A stretch of DNA of 64,000 bases. Origin: Burkholderia ambifaria AMMD (GTDB lineage: Bacteria; Pseudomonadota; Gammaproteobacteria; Burkholderiales; Burkholderiaceae). This document shows positions 17,569 to 25,599 of this stretch, piece after piece. The position numbers and the translations under genes are program-made. The stretch spans positions 372,001-436,000 of the forward strand of contig NC_008392.1 in assembly GCF_000203915.1 (NCBI RefSeq). The letters are read 5' to 3'. The notes beneath the pieces are model-generated. The model ran no database searches. It had not been told where the DNA came from and saw nothing but the letters and a program-made list of their open reading frames with translations. Numbering within the stretch: position 1 is the stretch's first letter; each line of letters begins with the position of its first letter.

Positions 17569-17892
17569 TCAGACGACCAGTTCCTTCGACACCTGCGCGG
17601 CGAAGCCGTTGAGCGCCGCGAGCAGCGCGTCGTCCGAGCGCCCGCTTGCATCGCTCAGCCGCCGCGCGTGCTCGCGCAGTTCGGCGAGAAACGCCTGCAC
17701 CGTCTCCGTGCAGACCGCCACGCCCTCCTGCCGTTCGGCGAACGTCGCGGCCGCCTGTGCGAGCAGCACCAGCGCCGCCGATTCCCGCCCGTGCGGCGCC
17801 GCCGCGTCCCGGCAGCGCGTCGCGAACCGGTGAATGTCGGAAAAGCCGACGACGTCCTGTGCCAGCCACTGCGTAGCGTCCATAAGGTTCAT
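17569..17892 (-). CDS. Small helical protein of unknown function
   Basis: 107 residues, predicted all-helical (LAQAAATFAERQEGV..., FLAELREHARRLS), no signal peptide, no membrane span, two Cys. I do not recognise a family. The start is sound: GAGGAGG five bases before ATG. The perfect palindrome 17905-17920 lies only 12 bases upstream, so it belongs to the same regulon as the neighbouring porin and catabolic genes. It may be a small accessory subunit or sensor for the pathway, but nothing in the sequence proves it. Confidence 0.6.
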   Translation of the reverse strand: MNLMDATQWLAQDVVGFSDIHRFATRCRDAAAPHGRESAALVLLAQAAATFAERQEGVAVCTETVQAFLAELREHARRLSDASGRSDDALLAALNGFAAQVSKELVV

Positions 17893-17904
17893 GCTTTCCT
17901 CCTC

Positions 17905-17920
17905 GTCTAAATATTTAGAC
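17905..17920. promoter_or_regulatory. Perfect 16-bp palindromic operator, copy 1
   Basis: GTCTAAATATTTAGAC is identical to its reverse complement and recurs exactly at 19164. It ends 12 bases from the small gene's start, immediately before its ribosome site. The placement suggests repression by a dimer bound at or just after the transcription start. Confidence 0.7.
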
Positions 17921-17996
17921 TACCCGCATCAAAAACGGAATGCAAGCGTCCGATGTATCGGGGTAAACCGGGAAGCCTCGCATCGCGATGCCTGCG

Positions 17997-19070
17997 TCAG
18001 AAACGCGTGCGCAGGCCCGCGCCGTACGTGATGCCGGTCGACAGCCCGCCGACGTGATCGACCTTGATCGCCGAATAGAGGTCGGTGCGCTTCGACAGCA
18101 GATAGTCGTAGCCGAGCGCGCCGGTGCTGCGATGCGCGCCGTCGGCGAGCGCCCCGCTCGAATGCGTATACGCGTAGCTCGCCAGCAGCGAACCCACGCC
18201 TATTGGCACGCTGACGCCGGCCTGCACCGTATCGCCGTGGAAGTTGCCGCGCTGCGCGCGGTTCGCGACGTTCATGTACTGCGCGAACAGCTTCACGACA
18301 CGCCAGTCGTACAACGCACTGACCTGCACCGTGCGCTGGCTCGACAGGCCCGGCGCCGCGGCGAGCGCGCCGTCGAGATCGCCAGGCGTCGCGCTGAAAT
18401 TCACGTACTGGAAGACCACGGCGGCCGCGAACGCGCCGCGCGCGTAGTTCGCGTTGACGCTCCATTTCTTCGCGCCGTTCCGGCCGGCCGTATTGCCGAG
18501 TGCATACAGCAGCCCCGCATTGAATCCGCCGAACGTCGGGCTCGTATAGGCGAGCGCGTTGTTCCACGCCGAATCGCCGACCACGCCCTCGGCGCCCACG
18601 CCCTTGAACGTATGGAAGATCATCGGCGAGAACGTGTACGAATTGAACAGCGGGTTGAACTGGATCGTCGCGAGATACAGCGGCGTCGTGATCCGGCCAA
18701 GACGAAGCTGGCCGAACCGCGACTGCAATCCCGCGTACGCATTGCGCGAAAACAGGCTGTCCCCGGCGTAGCGGCCGTACGCGCCGCTTTGTGGTTGAAA
18801 GTAGCTTTCGAGCACGAAGAACGCCTTGTTGCCGTTGCCGAGATCCTCGCTGCCGCCGAGCCCCCAGAACGACGTCGTCATCCCGCCGCCCGACTGCACG
18901 AGCGCCGTGCGCCCGCCGGGTTGCTTCACCGAACCGACGAAAGCGTCGGCGACGCCGTACAGCGTCACGCTCGACTGCGCGTGCGCGAGCGGCGCGACGC
19001 CAATGGCGCCTGCCGCGCCGGCCATCAGGAATCCTGCCCGAAATCGGGCGCGCGGGGTACGCAACGTCAT
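17997..19070 (-). CDS. Outer-membrane porin of the Burkholderia type
   Basis: 357 residues with signal peptide (RFRAGFLMAGAAGAIGVAPLAHA) and mature start QSSVTLYGVADAFVG. Family blocks: LGGSEDLGNGNKAFFVLESYF, RNAYAGL, GQLRLGR, and the end LRTRF with terminal Phe. A trimeric diffusion porin. The ATG at 19070 has GGAGGAG upstream. Its promoter holds the second perfect palindrome 94 bases before the start. It probably admits the same aromatic or heterocyclic acids handled by the adjacent carriers and enzymes. Confidence 0.85.
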   Translation of the reverse strand: MTLRTPRARFRAGFLMAGAAGAIGVAPLAHAQSSVTLYGVADAFVGSVKQPGGRTALVQSGGGMTTSFWGLGGSEDLGNGNKAFFVLESYFQPQSGAYGRYAGDSLFSRNAYAGLQSRFGQLRLGRITTPLYLATIQFNPLFNSYTFSPMIFHTFKGVGAEGVVGDSAWNNALAYTSPTFGGFNAGLLYALGNTAGRNGAKKWSVNANYARGAFAAAVVFQYVNFSATPGDLDGALAAAPGLSSQRTVQVSALYDWRVVKLFAQYMNVANRAQRGNFHGDTVQAGVSVPIGVGSLLASYAYTHSSGALADGAHRSTGALGYDYLLSKRTDLYSAIKVDHVGGLSTGITYGAGLRTRF

Positions 19071-19162
19071 GCTTTTCTCCTCCCGGCGCAATGGGCCGGC
19101 ACGTGTGAATGTCTGGAAGGGGTGATGCCTCTATCGCCGACAGCGTCTGCGCGCTCGCCGTT

Positions 19163-19180
19163 CGTCTAAATATTTAGACG
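19163..19180. promoter_or_regulatory. Perfect palindromic operator, copy 2 (18 bp)
   Basis: CGTCTAAATATTTAGACG, symmetric over all 18 bases, lies in the intergenic region between the porin (minus strand, start 19070) and the HTH regulator (plus strand, start 19403). One copy could serve both. A weaker half-site (AAATAGAC, ending 19303) lies 100 bases before the regulator start and may allow autoregulation. Confidence 0.7.
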
Positions 19181-19402
19181 ATGTGCACGCGCACGGACAC
19201 GGTCCGGGCGCAGGCCGTTACCGTGCACCAGACGAGCGCAAGCCGCGGATGTGCGAGCATCCGTTGTCGGCTACGTTAAAATACCCGATACAAAAAAATA
19301 GACAAACATCGATCTTCGCGATGCCCCCGGCAGGATGCCGGCGCGGCGCGGTCGCGCAACCCGGTGTCTGTCGATTTTTCACCCGCCACTCAGAGGTACT
19401 TC

Positions 19403-20317
19403 ATGTCCACCGCCGGTTCCCGAAAAACGCGTCTGCGCGGCGCGCGCTTCGACTTCGACAGCATTGGCGAGCGCTTGCGCGCGTACCGGATGGCTGCCGA
19501 GTTGCGCAGCGAGGATGTCGCCGAGCGCCTGAACATCTCGCGCGCGGCGGTCTACAAGCTCGAACGTGGCGAGATTGTAAAGATCGATACGCTCGAGCGG
19601 CTCGCCGCGCTGTTCGGCGTGTCGCTCGCGAACCTGATGGGCGTCGAGGTCGAGTATCACGATTCGGCGATCAGCTATTTCGAGCGCATGCGGCAGATCG
19701 AGAGCCGCTCGCAGCGGATCTTCGCGCATTTCGATCCGTTCTCGTTCCTGCTGACCTCCGACGATTACGACGGCTGGCTGCGCCAGATGCTCGAGGAAAG
19801 CATCCCGCCGTCGCTGACCGATGCCGCGTGGCGGCAGACGCTGTCGAAAGTGATGGCGATCCTCGCGGACCGGAAAGCCGCGTTCCGGCGCGCACCGCTG
19901 AACGTGACGAGCCTGATCGGGCTGCGCCAGATCGAGCAGTTCCTGCACCACGGCCTGGTCGGCCGCCTCGGGCTGCCGCCGGGCGTGCAGCTCGAGCGCA
20001 AGCTCGCCGCGCGGCGGGAAGTGATGCGGATTGTCGGGATGCTCGAGGACGATGCGAAAGGCGTGCGTATCGGCATCGTCAGCGACAACCTGCCGAACGA
20101 GACCTTCCAGATCTTCGAGGACGACGACAGCGCGCATATCGCGGTATCGCCGTTCCGGCTCGGCGAGCTGCCGAACATTCGTACCGGCATCGCGACGATC
20201 ACCACGTCGGCGGATGCCGTCGCGATGTACCGGAAGATGATCGACCGGCTGTGGACCGATTCCACGAAGGGGGCCGACGGGGCCAGGCTGCTCGTCGACC
20301 TGCTCGACCGGGCGTAG
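19403..20317 (+). CDS. HTH (Xre/Cro-type) transcriptional regulator
   Basis: 304 residues. Residues about 14-70 are a Cro/C1-type helix-turn-helix (GERLRAYRMAAELRSEDVAERLNISRAAVYKLERG... LAALFGVSLANLMG). The remaining 230 residues form an alpha/beta domain without a motif I recognise, perhaps the effector domain. ATG at 19403 follows AGAGG; an earlier in-frame start at 19364 has no ribosome site. It is the only regulator in the catabolic island, so it is the best candidate to bind the repeated GTCTAAATATTTAGAC palindrome. Confidence 0.75.
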   Translation: MSTAGSRKTRLRGARFDFDSIGERLRAYRMAAELRSEDVAERLNISRAAVYKLERGEIVKIDTLERLAALFGVSLANLMGVEVEYHDSAISYFERMRQIESRSQRIFAHFDPFSFLLTSDDYDGWLRQMLEESIPPSLTDAAWRQTLSKVMAILADRKAAFRRAPLNVTSLIGLRQIEQFLHHGLVGRLGLPPGVQLERKLAARREVMRIVGMLEDDAKGVRIGIVSDNLPNETFQIFEDDDSAHIAVSPFRLGELPNIRTGIATITTSADAVAMYRKMIDRLWTDSTKGADGARLLVDLLDRA

Positions 20318-20371
20318 TGGGGCGGCGTGTCGATCATGCGCGATTCCGGTTGATGCGCATCGCGCGAGCTC

Positions 20372-20713
20372 GTGCTCGGCGTTGCCTATGCGCTCCTGCA
20401 GTTCACGCCGAGCGTCGTCGACGCCGAGGAAGCCGTGGTGGTGCTCGACGTGACGGCGAGCCTGCGCCTGTTCCACGGCATCCGCGCGCTGCGCCAACGC
20501 GTGCGCGACGTCGTCGCATCGTTGCTCGACTGGCTCGACCAAGCCGCCGGCGTCGCGCCGGCCGCCTACGACTGGCTAGAAATGCCGCCGTCGTTCGATA
20601 CGCGCGTCGAACTGATGGACCGCGTCGAGCACGCCGAGGCGCTGCTATTCGTCGCGCGCCGGCTGATCCTGCGGCTGACCGGCTGGCTCACCGCGAAGCA
20701 GCTGGACGCTTGA
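20372..20713 (+). pseudogene. Remnant of an unidentified gene
   Basis: The frame gives about 113 residues (LGVAYALLQFTPSVVDAEE... ending LTAKQLDA) of plausible globular, GC-matched protein. It has no ribosome site and begins with GTG inside what looks like the middle of a domain. I do not recognise the family. Codon use matches neighbours, so it was probably once coding and lost its 5' end when the region beside the polyketide island was rearranged. Confidence 0.35.
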
Positions 20714-21466
20714 GCCGATCGTTCTCCGATTCCAGTTATTCGCATCGCACAACCTCTCAGTTCCAATTCGTCGCCCGTCATCTCAATGACTTGATTTTGC
20801 AACGCAAGATTTAAATTACATCGATTTGAACACCACTCGCCGGTGGTCTTCGTGTCAACGTTCGTCAGAAATTATTCACTGGATTTAGCTTATTCAGCCG
20901 ATTATTTACCAAGGCAGTGTCGCCGATGCCATGTGGAAACGAATGCAATGAAGGCAGTAAATACCGATCAGCCGAAGCACAAATTCGTATTGAACGAAGA
21001 TTGACAATCTTTTTGATCCGGGTGAAAATCCGCCCATGCTGTTTTGAGTCAACGCTGACCGGTGTGATTTCTATTTGTAAAATCGGCCAGAACTCCGTGG
21101 CATCCGGATTTTCCATGTTTTTTTTGCAAACCGGATTGGCAAGGCATTGCCACTCTTTACGGATATTGTCCGAAATTCCCGTTTCATCTTGATGGCGTTT
21201 CCCCGGGCATCGCTGAACCGCCATTGAACGCTTATCGGCCCGAGCCACCCTGTTTCACGCGTGATTCGGAGTCGCATCGATGCATGCGGATGCTGTTCCG
21301 AGATGCACGAAGTATGTCACATTGATTTCACCGATCAACGGCATGTCCCGTCTTTCCGAAATTTGCAGATCGCATTACAAACCGGCGACGCGCGCTTACG
21401 GAAACCTTGACTTACCGGACGCCCCGCCTCATTCAATCCCGAGCAAGCACAATTTTCCGTAACAAT
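20714..21466. other. AT-rich gap at the border of the polyketide island
   Basis: About 750 bases with no convincing gene and clearly lower GC than either side, most of all at 20800-21160. Short frames here have no homology or ribosome sites. It should hold the promoter of the LuxR-type gene (start 21467). Short symmetric elements are present (TCACGCGTGA at 21255-21264; GCATCGATGC near 21274), but I see no convincing lux box. The composition change suggests an island boundary or a foreign insertion. Confidence 0.5.
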
Positions 21467-22273
21467 ATGAGCGAAGACACCGATCATTGGATTTATTTTC
21501 CAGTCGAATCGCCTCGCGCAAGCGATGGGCCTTCCGTTGAAAGGGAATCGGGCACAAATTTGGCGAACTGGATGGAACAAATCCTGTACGAAATCGAAGC
21601 GACTCATTCTGAGCACGAGGCTTTCGGAAAAATCGCGAGCGCCGTCAAGGAAATCGGATTCGAATACAGCGCCTATTGCCTCCAGACGCCCTGGCCCTTG
21701 TCGCGTCGCAAGGTGCTGGTCTTCAGCAATTTTCCGGAACCCTGGCAGCGCCGCTACCACGACGCGCGCTACATCGACGTCGATCCGCTGCTGCGGCGCG
21801 GGCGCCAGTCCTACGCGCCGGTCATCTGGAGCGATGCCGTCTTCGAGGGGACGCCCCAGCTCTGGGAAGAGGCGCAGGCACACGGCCTGCGATACGGCTA
21901 CTCGCTGGCGGCGGTATCGAACTGCGGCGTGTCGGGCATGATGTCGATGGCCCGCAGCCACACGCCCCTCACCGTGCGCGAGCTGCAGCAGCAGGAACTC
22001 AAGATGCGCTGGCTGGTGAACGCGGCGCACCTGGCGATCACCCGCGCGGTGCTTCCCAAACTCTCGCCGGAAGGCGACATCGAGCTGACCGATCGCGAGG
22101 TCGAGGTGCTGAAGTGGGTCGCCGACGGCAAGACCGCTGCCGAGATCTCGATGATCATGCTGATCTCCGTCTACACCGTGAATTTCCACGTGAAAAACGC
22201 GGTCACCAAGCTCAATACCTCGAACGCGACCGCAGCGGTCGCGCGTGCCGCGATGCTCGGCCTGCTCATCTGA
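21467..22273 (+). CDS. LuxR-family quorum-sensing regulator
   Basis: 268 residues. The N-terminal acyl-homoserine-lactone-binding domain keeps the conserved pattern: W and Y in PEPWQRRYHD, D and P in YIDVDPLLRRG, W in VIWSD, and the GYSLAAVSNCGVSG strand. The C-terminal GerE-type HTH is LTDREVEVLKWVADGKTAAEISMIM... TVNFHVKNAVTKL. ATG at 21467 is the likely start despite a weak ribosome site. No luxI-type synthase is in the window, so it may be a solo receptor or pair with a synthase elsewhere. LuxR-type regulators control enacyloxin and other Burkholderia polyketides, so this probably activates the cluster. Confidence 0.85.
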   Translation: MSEDTDHWIYFPVESPRASDGPSVERESGTNLANWMEQILYEIEATHSEHEAFGKIASAVKEIGFEYSAYCLQTPWPLSRRKVLVFSNFPEPWQRRYHDARYIDVDPLLRRGRQSYAPVIWSDAVFEGTPQLWEEAQAHGLRYGYSLAAVSNCGVSGMMSMARSHTPLTVRELQQQELKMRWLVNAAHLAITRAVLPKLSPEGDIELTDREVEVLKWVADGKTAAEISMIMLISVYTVNFHVKNAVTKLNTSNATAAVARAAMLGLLI

Positions 22274-22309
22274 GCCGCCTCCGCCCTTCCAACCGCTCAT
22301 CTGGACAAC

Positions 22310-22657
22310 ATGGACCGCAAGAGAGAACTGAAACAGCAGTACAAGGACACGCCGCGCCTGATGGGCGTCTACCGCGTCGTCAACAAGACCACCGGGCGCT
22401 CGCTGGTGGAGGTCGGCCGCGATGTCAATGCCCGCCTGAACCGGCACCTGACCGAACTGCGCTTCGGCAAGCACCCGAACCGGCAGTTGCAGGCCGACTG
22501 GAACCTGCTCGGCGCCGAGGCCTTCGACTTCGAGCTGATCGAGGCCCTCAAGCCGCTCGACAAGCCCGACTACGACCCAGAGGAGGACCTCGAACTGCTG
22601 CTCGCGATGACGCTCGAGCGCAGCGAGTTCGACAAGGAGCGTCTCTACAACCGCTGA
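22310..22657 (+). CDS. GIY-YIG-domain protein
   Basis: 115 residues. After a basic start (MDRKRELKQQYKDTPR) come GVYRVVNKTTGRSLVEVG, where G-V-Y and V-x-V-G fit the GIY and YIG elements, then RLNRH and GKHPNRQLQADWN, and EAFDFELIEAL. It belongs to a small stand-alone GIY-YIG family found in diverse bacteria. The second Tyr is Val here, so nuclease activity is doubtful. It lies 36 bases after luxR and 140 before the TIM-barrel gene, apparently in the same transcript. No role in polyketide synthesis is known; it could be regulatory or a passenger. Confidence 0.65.
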   Translation: MDRKRELKQQYKDTPRLMGVYRVVNKTTGRSLVEVGRDVNARLNRHLTELRFGKHPNRQLQADWNLLGAEAFDFELIEALKPLDKPDYDPEEDLELLLAMTLERSEFDKERLYNR

Positions 22658-22799
22658 CCAGCGCTGGTCAGCGCCAACGCCCGCCGGCACTCGCCGTCCT
22701 ACCCGGGATGCCGGGCCCGGACCACCGCGCCGGCTCGTTCCGCCGAAGGCCAGAGCCACAAGGCAGGACCTTCGCGCGCGCCAACCTACCAGGATGCCC

Positions 22800-23627
22800 A
22801 TGGACTTCTTCCAGCCGGTTCCCCTCGCGCTCGCCCACCTGACGGCACTCGATCTGCCGCCGCCCGAGCTCGTCACCGCGGCGGCGGCGGCCGGTTACGC
22901 GGCGGTCGGCCTGCGGCTGTACCCGGCCTTCGCCGGTTCGCGCTTCTACTCGCTGCCGGCCGGCTCGGCTGCGATCGCCGAGGTACGGCATCGCCTCGAC
23001 GCCACCGGCCTCACGGTCAACGACATCGAGTTCATCGGCATCGGCGCCGACTTCGACGCCGCCGCGCTCGACCCGCTGCTGGAGACGGCGGCCGAGCTCG
23101 GCGCGCGCTGCCTCAGCGTGTGCGGGGACGATCCCGAGCGCGCCCGGCTGAGCGCGAACTTCGCCCGCCTTTGCGAGCGGGCGGCCCCGTTCGGCCTGCG
23201 CGTCGAACTCGAATTCATGGCCTGGCGCGCGGTCGCCCGCTTCGGCGATGCCGCCGAGGTGGTGACGGCGGCGCGCCAGCCCAATGGCGGCATGCTGATC
23301 GACGCGCTGCATGTGTGGCGCACCGGCGGCTCCGAGCGCGACCTCGGCAGCGTGCCGGCCGCGATGATCCGCACCGCGCAGCTCTGCGACGCGCCGGCCG
23401 CGCCGCCGCCCACGTCCGAGGCGCTGCTCGAGGAGGCCCGCGCCGGTCGGCTCGCGCCGGGCCGGGGCGGGCTGCCCGTGGCCGCCCTGCTGGCCGCGCT
23501 GCCCGACGACACCGCGCTGTCGCTCGAAGTGCCCGGCGGCGGGCAGGTCCCGCTCGAACGCCATGTGCGCGAGGTGTTCGAGGCGACGCGGAACCTGATC
23601 GCCTCGCTCGCGACGGTGCGCTCATGA
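22800..23627 (+). CDS. TIM-barrel sugar-phosphate isomerase/epimerase-like protein
   Basis: 275 residues of the AP-endonuclease-2/xylose-isomerase-like barrel. Metal-site residues are visible: Glu in VELEFMAW, Asp and His in MLIDALHVWR, Glu in LSLEVPG. Relatives include IolE-type enzymes and 3-dehydroshikimate dehydratases. ATG at 22800 is favoured because AGGA lies six bases upstream; ATG at 22794 overlaps that site. It overlaps the shikimate dehydrogenase gene by ATGA, so the pair is coupled. Inferred role: dehydration or isomerisation of a shikimate-pathway acid on the way to the cyclohexane carboxylic acid attached at chain release. Confidence 0.75.
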   Translation: MDFFQPVPLALAHLTALDLPPPELVTAAAAAGYAAVGLRLYPAFAGSRFYSLPAGSAAIAEVRHRLDATGLTVNDIEFIGIGADFDAAALDPLLETAAELGARCLSVCGDDPERARLSANFARLCERAAPFGLRVELEFMAWRAVARFGDAAEVVTAARQPNGGMLIDALHVWRTGGSERDLGSVPAAMIRTAQLCDAPAAPPPTSEALLEEARAGRLAPGRGGLPVAALLAALPDDTALSLEVPGGGQVPLERHVREVFEATRNLIASLATVRS

Positions 23628-24538
23628 CGCCCGCCTCGTTCGTTACGCCGCTCGCCCCCCCCGAACTCCCCGCGCACGACCCGGCTGATACCGCGCCGCT
23701 CCGGCTCGGCCTGATCGGTGCCGGCATCGCCCAGTCGCGCTCGCCGGCGCTGCACGAGGGCGAGGCCGCCGCGCGCGGCCTGCCCTGCCGCTATGCGCTG
23801 CTCGATCTCGACCGGCTCGGGATCGGCGTCGACGGGCTCGACGGCCTACTGCGCCGCCTCGAGGACGAAGGCTGGGTCGGCGTGAACATCACGCTGCCGT
23901 GCAAGCAGGCGGTGATCCCGCTGCTCGACGAAGTCGCGCCCGAGGCCGCCGCGATCGGCGCCGTCAACACGGTGCGCTTCGCGGCCGGCCGGCGCATCGG
24001 CTACAACACTGACGCCCATGGCTTCGGCCAGGGCTTTCGCAGCGGCCTGCCCGGGGCGCGGCGCGAGCGCGTGGTGCAGTTCGGCGCGGGCGGCGCCGGC
24101 GCGGCCACCGCCTTCGCGCTACTCGAACTCGGGGCAACGCGGCTGACGCTCGTCGACGAGGTGCCGGCGCGCGCCGCCGCGCTCGCCGCGCAGCTCGGCC
24201 GGCATTTTCCGGCCTGCCGCATCGACGCACCCGAGCACGCCGAGGCCGCGCTCGGCACGGCCGACGGCGTGGTCAACGCCACGCCGGTCGGCACCGCGCG
24301 CCATCCCGGCTCGGCCGTGCCGCTCGATGCGCTGCATGCGGGCCTGTGGGTCGCCGATGTGATCTACGCGCCCGCCGAAACGCTGCTGCTGCGCAGCGCG
24401 CGCGCCCTGGGCTGCCAGACGCTCGACGGCACGCACATGCTGGTGGTGCAGGCCGCGCGCGCCTTCGAGCTGTTCACCGGCTGCCGCGCCGATGTGGCGC
24501 GCATGCTCGAGCGCTTCCGCGCGGCATCCGCGCCCTGA
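23624..24538 (+). CDS. Shikimate dehydrogenase, dedicated copy in the polyketide cluster
   Basis: 304 residues. Shikimate-site residues: SRSPALHE (Ser-x-Ser), NITLPCK (Asn, catalytic Lys), AVNTV and YNTD (Asn, Asp). NADP site: GAGGAG. The C-terminal block is G-HMLVVQAARAFELFTG, normal for AroE. It interconverts shikimate and 3-dehydroshikimate. Start ATG overlaps the previous stop (ATGA). A biosynthetic aroE would not normally sit here, so it is probably a pathway-specific enzyme making the alcohol acceptor for the polyketide, as proposed for the 3,4-dihydroxycyclohexane carboxylate of enacyloxin. Confidence 0.85.
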   Translation: MTPASFVTPLAPPELPAHDPADTAPLRLGLIGAGIAQSRSPALHEGEAAARGLPCRYALLDLDRLGIGVDGLDGLLRRLEDEGWVGVNITLPCKQAVIPLLDEVAPEAAAIGAVNTVRFAAGRRIGYNTDAHGFGQGFRSGLPGARRERVVQFGAGGAGAATAFALLELGATRLTLVDEVPARAAALAAQLGRHFPACRIDAPEHAEAALGTADGVVNATPVGTARHPGSAVPLDALHAGLWVADVIYAPAETLLLRSARALGCQTLDGTHMLVVQAARAFELFTGCRADVARMLERFRAASAP

Positions 24539-24551
24539 ATTGCGGCGCAGC

Positions 24552-24578
24552 CGGGAGCCGGGCACGCCCGGCCTCCCG
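24552..24578. terminator. Bidirectional terminator hairpin between convergent genes
   Basis: CGGGAGCCGGGC (24552-24563) pairs with GCCCGGCCTCCCG (24566-24578) with one bulged base and a 2-base loop. It lies in the 47 bases between the stops of the shikimate dehydrogenase (plus) and the oxidoreductase (minus), where the plus-strand and minus-strand halves of the cluster converge. Confidence 0.6.
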
Positions 24579-24585
24579 CCCCACC

Positions 24586-25599
24586 TCAGACCAGCGCCTC
24601 GTCGCAGCGCACCACCACCTTGCCGAGCGCGCGGCGCTCGGCAAGTACGGCCAGCGCCTCGGGCGCCTGCGCCAGCGGAAACCGCGCCGAGATGAACGGC
24701 CGGATCAGCCCGCGCTCGTAGAACGCCACCAGCTCCTCCACGTTGCGCCGGTTCGCCTGCGCCTCGCCGCTCGCGAACGCGCCCCACAGCACGCCGATCA
24801 TGCGGGCCGCCTTGAGCAGCACCAGGTTGAGCGGGATCCGCGGAATCCCGGCCGTGAAGCCGATCACCAGGTAGCGGCCCTGGAACGCCAGCGAACGCAG
24901 CGCGGCTTCCGCGTAATCGCCGCCCACCGGATCGCAGACCACGTCGGCGCCGCGCGGCCCGCAGGCCGCGCGCAGAGCGTCCTTGAAGGCCTTGGCGGCC
25001 TCCAGGTCGAGCGGCCCGGCCGGGCAGACCACACCGGCATCGGCGCCGCGGCTCAGCGCCAGGTCGACCTTCTCGCGCGACGAGGCCACCGCCACCACGC
25101 GCGCACCCATCGCCTTGCCCAGTTCCACGCTCGCCACGCCGATGCCGCCCGCCGCGCCGAGCACCAGTAGCGTCTCGCCCGCCGCGAGCCGCGCGGCGTC
25201 CTTGAGCGCGTGCATCATGGTCGCGTAGGTCAGCAGCAGGGCCGAGGCATCGTCGAACGACATCGCCGCCGGCAGCGCGAAGCAGCCGTCGGCGGGCAGC
25301 GTGATCTTCTCGGCCAGGCCGCCGCGATTACCGGTCGCGCCGAACACGCGATCGCCAACGCGGATCCCCGCCACGCCGTCGCCCACCGCATCCACCACGC
25401 CGGCCACTTCCGAGCCCGGCGCGAACGGCCGCTCGGGCCGGTCCTGGTAGCGGTCCTGGATCACCAGCAGGTCGGGATAGTTGAGCGCGCAGGCGGCGAT
25501 GCGCACGCGCACCTGGCCGGCGCCCGGCATCGGCTCGGGCACCTCGTGCAGCGCGAGCGTCTCGGGGCCGCCCGCGACGGTGCTGAGTATGGCTTTCAT
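24586..25599 (-). CDS. NADPH:quinone oxidoreductase-like medium-chain dehydrogenase
   Basis: 337 residues, zinc-free MDR fold. GroES-like N-terminal half (ACALNYPDLLVIQDRYQDRPERPF, PGSEVAGVV), NADPH site with VLGAAGGIGVASVELGKAMGA, and the terminal ALGKVVV. Such enzymes reduce quinones or act as enoyl/crotonyl reductases on CoA or acid substrates. Strong GGAGG before the ATG, which overlaps the condensation gene's stop (ATGA). Last gene of the minus-strand operon; inferred to reduce a double bond of the shikimate-derived acid or CoA ester. Confidence 0.75.
   Translation of the reverse strand: MKAILSTVAGGPETLALHEVPEPMPGAGQVRVRIAACALNYPDLLVIQDRYQDRPERPFAPGSEVAGVVDAVGDGVAGIRVGDRVFGATGNRGGLAEKITLPADGCFALPAAMSFDDASALLLTYATMMHALKDAARLAAGETLLVLGAAGGIGVASVELGKAMGARVVAVASSREKVDLALSRGADAGVVCPAGPLDLEAAKAFKDALRAACGPRGADVVCDPVGGDYAEAALRSLAFQGRYLVIGFTAGIPRIPLNLVLLKAARMIGVLWGAFASGEAQANRRNVEELVAFYERGLIRPFISARFPLAQAPEALAVLAERRALGKVVVRCDEALV

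Noticed and set aside
20879..20897. Possible lux box (CTG...CAG, 19 bp) upstream of the LuxR-type gene
   Set aside because: Only about five of nine positions are symmetric and it lies nearly 600 bases before the gene; chance occurrence is likely.
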